DNA of 7,598 bases from Spirochaetaceae bacterium. GTDB taxonomy: Bacteria; Spirochaetota; Spirochaetia; B11-G9. Made by a program: the position numbers and the translations under genes. The stretch lies in contig JAUVLL010000155.1 of assembly GCA_030600745.1 (NCBI GenBank), positions 1 through 7,598 of the forward strand, given 5' to 3'. The notes beneath the pieces were generated by a model, which searched no databases, was not told the DNA's origin, and saw only the letters and a list, made by a program, of their open reading frames with translations. Position 1 is the first letter of the stretch. Each line of letters begins with the position of its first letter. Below are positions 5,954 to 7,598 of the stretch, piece after piece.

Positions 5954-6982
5954 CTACTGAATCAACATTGCATCACCGTATGAAAAAAAACGATATTTCT
6001 GCTTAATTGCCTCAGAATATGCATTTTTTATTCTTTCCTTACCGGCAAATGCGGAAACCAGAAGAATGAGGCTGGAATCGGGGGTGTGGAAGTTTGTAAG
6101 CATCTGATCAACTACTTTAAACTCATATCCAGGATAAATGTAGATATCTGTAGAAGATTTGCCGGCTTTTATTTTCCCGTTTGAATATGAACCTTCCCAT
6201 GCTGACTCAATGGTTCTTACAGATGTTGTCCCTACGGCAAGTATTTTCCGACCTTCTTTTTTTGCTTTATTGATTTTAAAAGCTGTTTCTTCTGATATTT
6301 CATACTCTTCTTTATGCATTTTATGTTCTTCAACAAGTTCTGAGCGTATAGGGATAAACGTACCAAGTCCCACATGAAGTGTCACAGAAACCAGCTCTAT
6401 CTTTTTTTGCAATAATCTTTCAAGTATCTTATCCGTAAAATGCAGTCCGGCAGTCGGGGCGGCTACGGAACCTGTAGTTTCAGCATAAACAGTCTGATAA
6501 CGATCTGAATCATCTTTAGTATCCTCCCTTTTAATATAAGGAGGAAGGGGCATATGACCATATTTATCAAGCCAGAGGTCATCAATTTCTTCATTAAAAG
6601 TTATCTCTGCCCCATCATCACTAATACCGGTAATTTTTCCTTTAACATTTCCCGAAAATGTAAATCTCTTACCGACTTTCTGCTTTTTCTTTTTAGAAAC
6701 TACAGCTTCCCATGAATGTTCATTTATTTGTTTAATAAGGAGGAATTCAACCTTCCCTCCGGTATCAGAAATCCCGTATAATCTGGCTTTTCTGACACGG
6801 GAATTATTAATAACAATCAATGTACCCTCTTCAACCATGTCAGGAAAATCTGTAATCATTTTATGTTCAAGCAGCCCTGTATTTCTATCCATAACAAGCA
6901 GTCGGGATTCACCTCTCCTGTCGGCAGGTGTCTGGGCTATTAGTTCATTTGGAAGATTAAAATAAAATTCGCTGGTTTTCAT
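5954..6982 (-). CDS. queA: S-adenosylmethionine:tRNA ribosyltransferase-isomerase
   Basis: QueA moves the ribosyl part of S-adenosylmethionine onto preQ1 at wobble position 34 of tRNAs for Tyr, His, Asn and Asp, making epoxyqueuosine. The 342-residue frame is of full family length and shows the hallmark blocks: FYFNLPNELIAQTPADRRGE (6-25), INNSRVRKARLYG (58-70), GSVAAPTAGLHFT (171-183), LHVGLGTFIPI (202-212), HKMHKEEY (220-227), AVGTTSVRTIES (249-260), and LTNFHTPDSSLILLVSAFAG (295-314). ATG 6982 lies inside the last codons of ruvB, overlapping by 26 bases in another frame, so the two are co-transcribed and translation is probably coupled. It converges on the plus-strand TA remnant, leaving 55 bases between. 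No clear terminator is visible there. Confidence 0.97.
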   Translation of the reverse strand: MKTSEFYFNLPNELIAQTPADRRGESRLLVMDRNTGLLEHKMITDFPDMVEEGTLIVINNSRVRKARLYGISDTGGKVEFLLIKQINEHSWEAVVSKKKKQKVGKRFTFSGNVKGKITGISDDGAEITFNEEIDDLWLDKYGHMPLPPYIKREDTKDDSDRYQTVYAETTGSVAAPTAGLHFTDKILERLLQKKIELVSVTLHVGLGTFIPIRSELVEEHKMHKEEYEISEETAFKINKAKKEGRKILAVGTTSVRTIESAWEGSYSNGKIKAGKSSTDIYIYPGYEFKVVDQMLTNFHTPDSSLILLVSAFAGKERIKNAYSEAIKQKYRFFSYGDAMLIQ

Positions 6983-7598
6983 TTAAATTTTTATCCAGTT
7001 TAAGGTGTTTGTATGCGAGCTCTGTGGCCATACGACCTCTTGGTGTTCTTGTTAAAAAACCTCGTTGTATTAAATATGGCTCATAGAACTCTTCAATAGA
7101 TTCAGAAGCTTCTCCGACAGAAATAGCCAGGGTTTCAACCCCCACAGGGCCACCATGATAATTAGTAATTATTGTACGCAATATTTCTCTATCGTGTTTT
7201 TCCAGACCATATTCATCAATCTGCAGTCTGTTTAAGCCTTCAACAACTGTACTGTAATTGATATGACCGTCACCAAGAACCTGGGCAAAGTCTCTCATTC
7301 TGCGCAGAAGCCTGTTAGCTACTCTGGGTGTTCCTCTTGAACTTGAAGCAAGGAGAACAGTAGCATCATCATCAATTTTTATCTCCAGAATACCTGCAGA
7401 TCTTCGTATAATAGATTCAATATCTTCTATTGTATAAAAATCCATACGAACTGAAATCCCAAAGCGACTGTATAGCGGGCTTGCTACAGCTCCGGCCTTT
7501 GTAGTTGCACCAATAAGTGTAAAAGGGGGAACAGGGATTCTGATAGTTCTTGCCGAAGGACCCTGACCAATTATCCAGTCTATTTCATAATCTTCCAT
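6957..7598 (-). CDS. ruvB: Holliday junction branch-migration ATPase RuvB, C-terminal part
   Basis: Only the last 213 residues are in the window; the Walker A and N-terminal AAA+ part lies to the right, since the family length is about 340. Visible blocks are MEDYEIDWIIGQGPSARTIR (start of the visible part; its Met is internal, not the initiator), the sensor-1 strand FTLIGATTKAG, the arginine-finger region LYSRFGI, sensor 2 RGTPRVANRLLRRMRD, and the winged-helix DNA-binding end GGPVGVETLA...YEPYLIQRGFLTRTPRGR. RuvB forms the hexameric motor that, with RuvA, drives branch migration at Holliday junctions. The tail KLDKNLNENQRILF overlaps the queA start. ruvA is likely next to it outside the window, as in other ruvAB-queA loci. 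Confidence 0.97.
   Translation of the reverse strand: MEDYEIDWIIGQGPSARTIRIPVPPFTLIGATTKAGAVASPLYSRFGISVRMDFYTIEDIESIIRRSAGILEIKIDDDATVLLASSSRGTPRVANRLLRRMRDFAQVLGDGHINYSTVVEGLNRLQIDEYGLEKHDREILRTIITNYHGGPVGVETLAISVGEASESIEEFYEPYLIQRGFLTRTPRGRMATELAYKHLKLDKNLNENQRILF

Noticed and set aside
6159..6377. Plus-strand frame of 72 codons inside queA
   Set aside because: It is antisense to the strongly conserved queA motifs and has no independent support.
7491..7509. Lysine in RuvB sensor-1 region (GATTKAG rather than the more usual GATTRAG)
   Set aside because: It is a conservative substitution within an otherwise standard motif and probably ordinary lineage variation.

Overview
The window reads as a piece of an AT-rich chromosome from a diderm bacterium, most probably a spirochaete (Treponema/Spirochaeta-like). 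This is inferred from four things: a long TamB/AsmA-like envelope protein, a thymidylate kinase beside an unrecognised secreted or anchored protein, an overlapping ruvB-queA pair in an order I recall from Borrelia and other bacteria, and an integron-type attC site resembling those of treponemes. No rRNA, tRNA or CRISPR array is seen.

Layout. (1) 1-2997, minus strand: 996 in-frame codons of a TamB-like protein. It runs off the left edge, so its C-terminal domain is outside the window. Its natural ATG is one base out of frame with the body. (2) 2998-3072: a short divergent intergenic region with a perfect TATAAT box for the rightward genes. (3) 3073-4307, plus strand: tmk followed two bases later by a 200-residue protein of unknown function with an N-terminal hydrophobic segment. 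Tmk lacks the usual P-loop lysine. (4) 4308-4736: about 430 bases with no convincing long gene, but with a possible small membrane-peptide frame, a tandem 10-bp repeat, and the promoter/operator of the next module. (5) 4737-5378: a type II toxin-antitoxin (TA) operon, with a Phd/YefM-like antitoxin and a RelE/ParE-superfamily toxin. (6) 5457-5583: an attC-like recombination site just downstream of the toxin. (7) 5584-5953: a decayed second TA module, with an antitoxin-like C-terminus overlapping a toxin reading frame that stops after 19 codons. (8) 5954-7598, minus strand: queA (complete) and the C-terminal 213 residues of ruvB, overlapping by 26 bases.

Interpretation. Housekeeping genes flank an accessory island of roughly 1.3-1.6 kb (about 4.3-5.95 kb). 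The island looks like one intact integron-type TA cassette with its attC, followed by the remnant of another TA module. No integrase is visible, so this would be an isolated attC-bearing cassette (a CALIN-like locus), possibly kept by addiction. The flanking genes serve outer-membrane/lipid homeostasis (TamB), DNA precursor synthesis (Tmk), tRNA queuosine modification (QueA) and Holliday-junction processing (RuvB).
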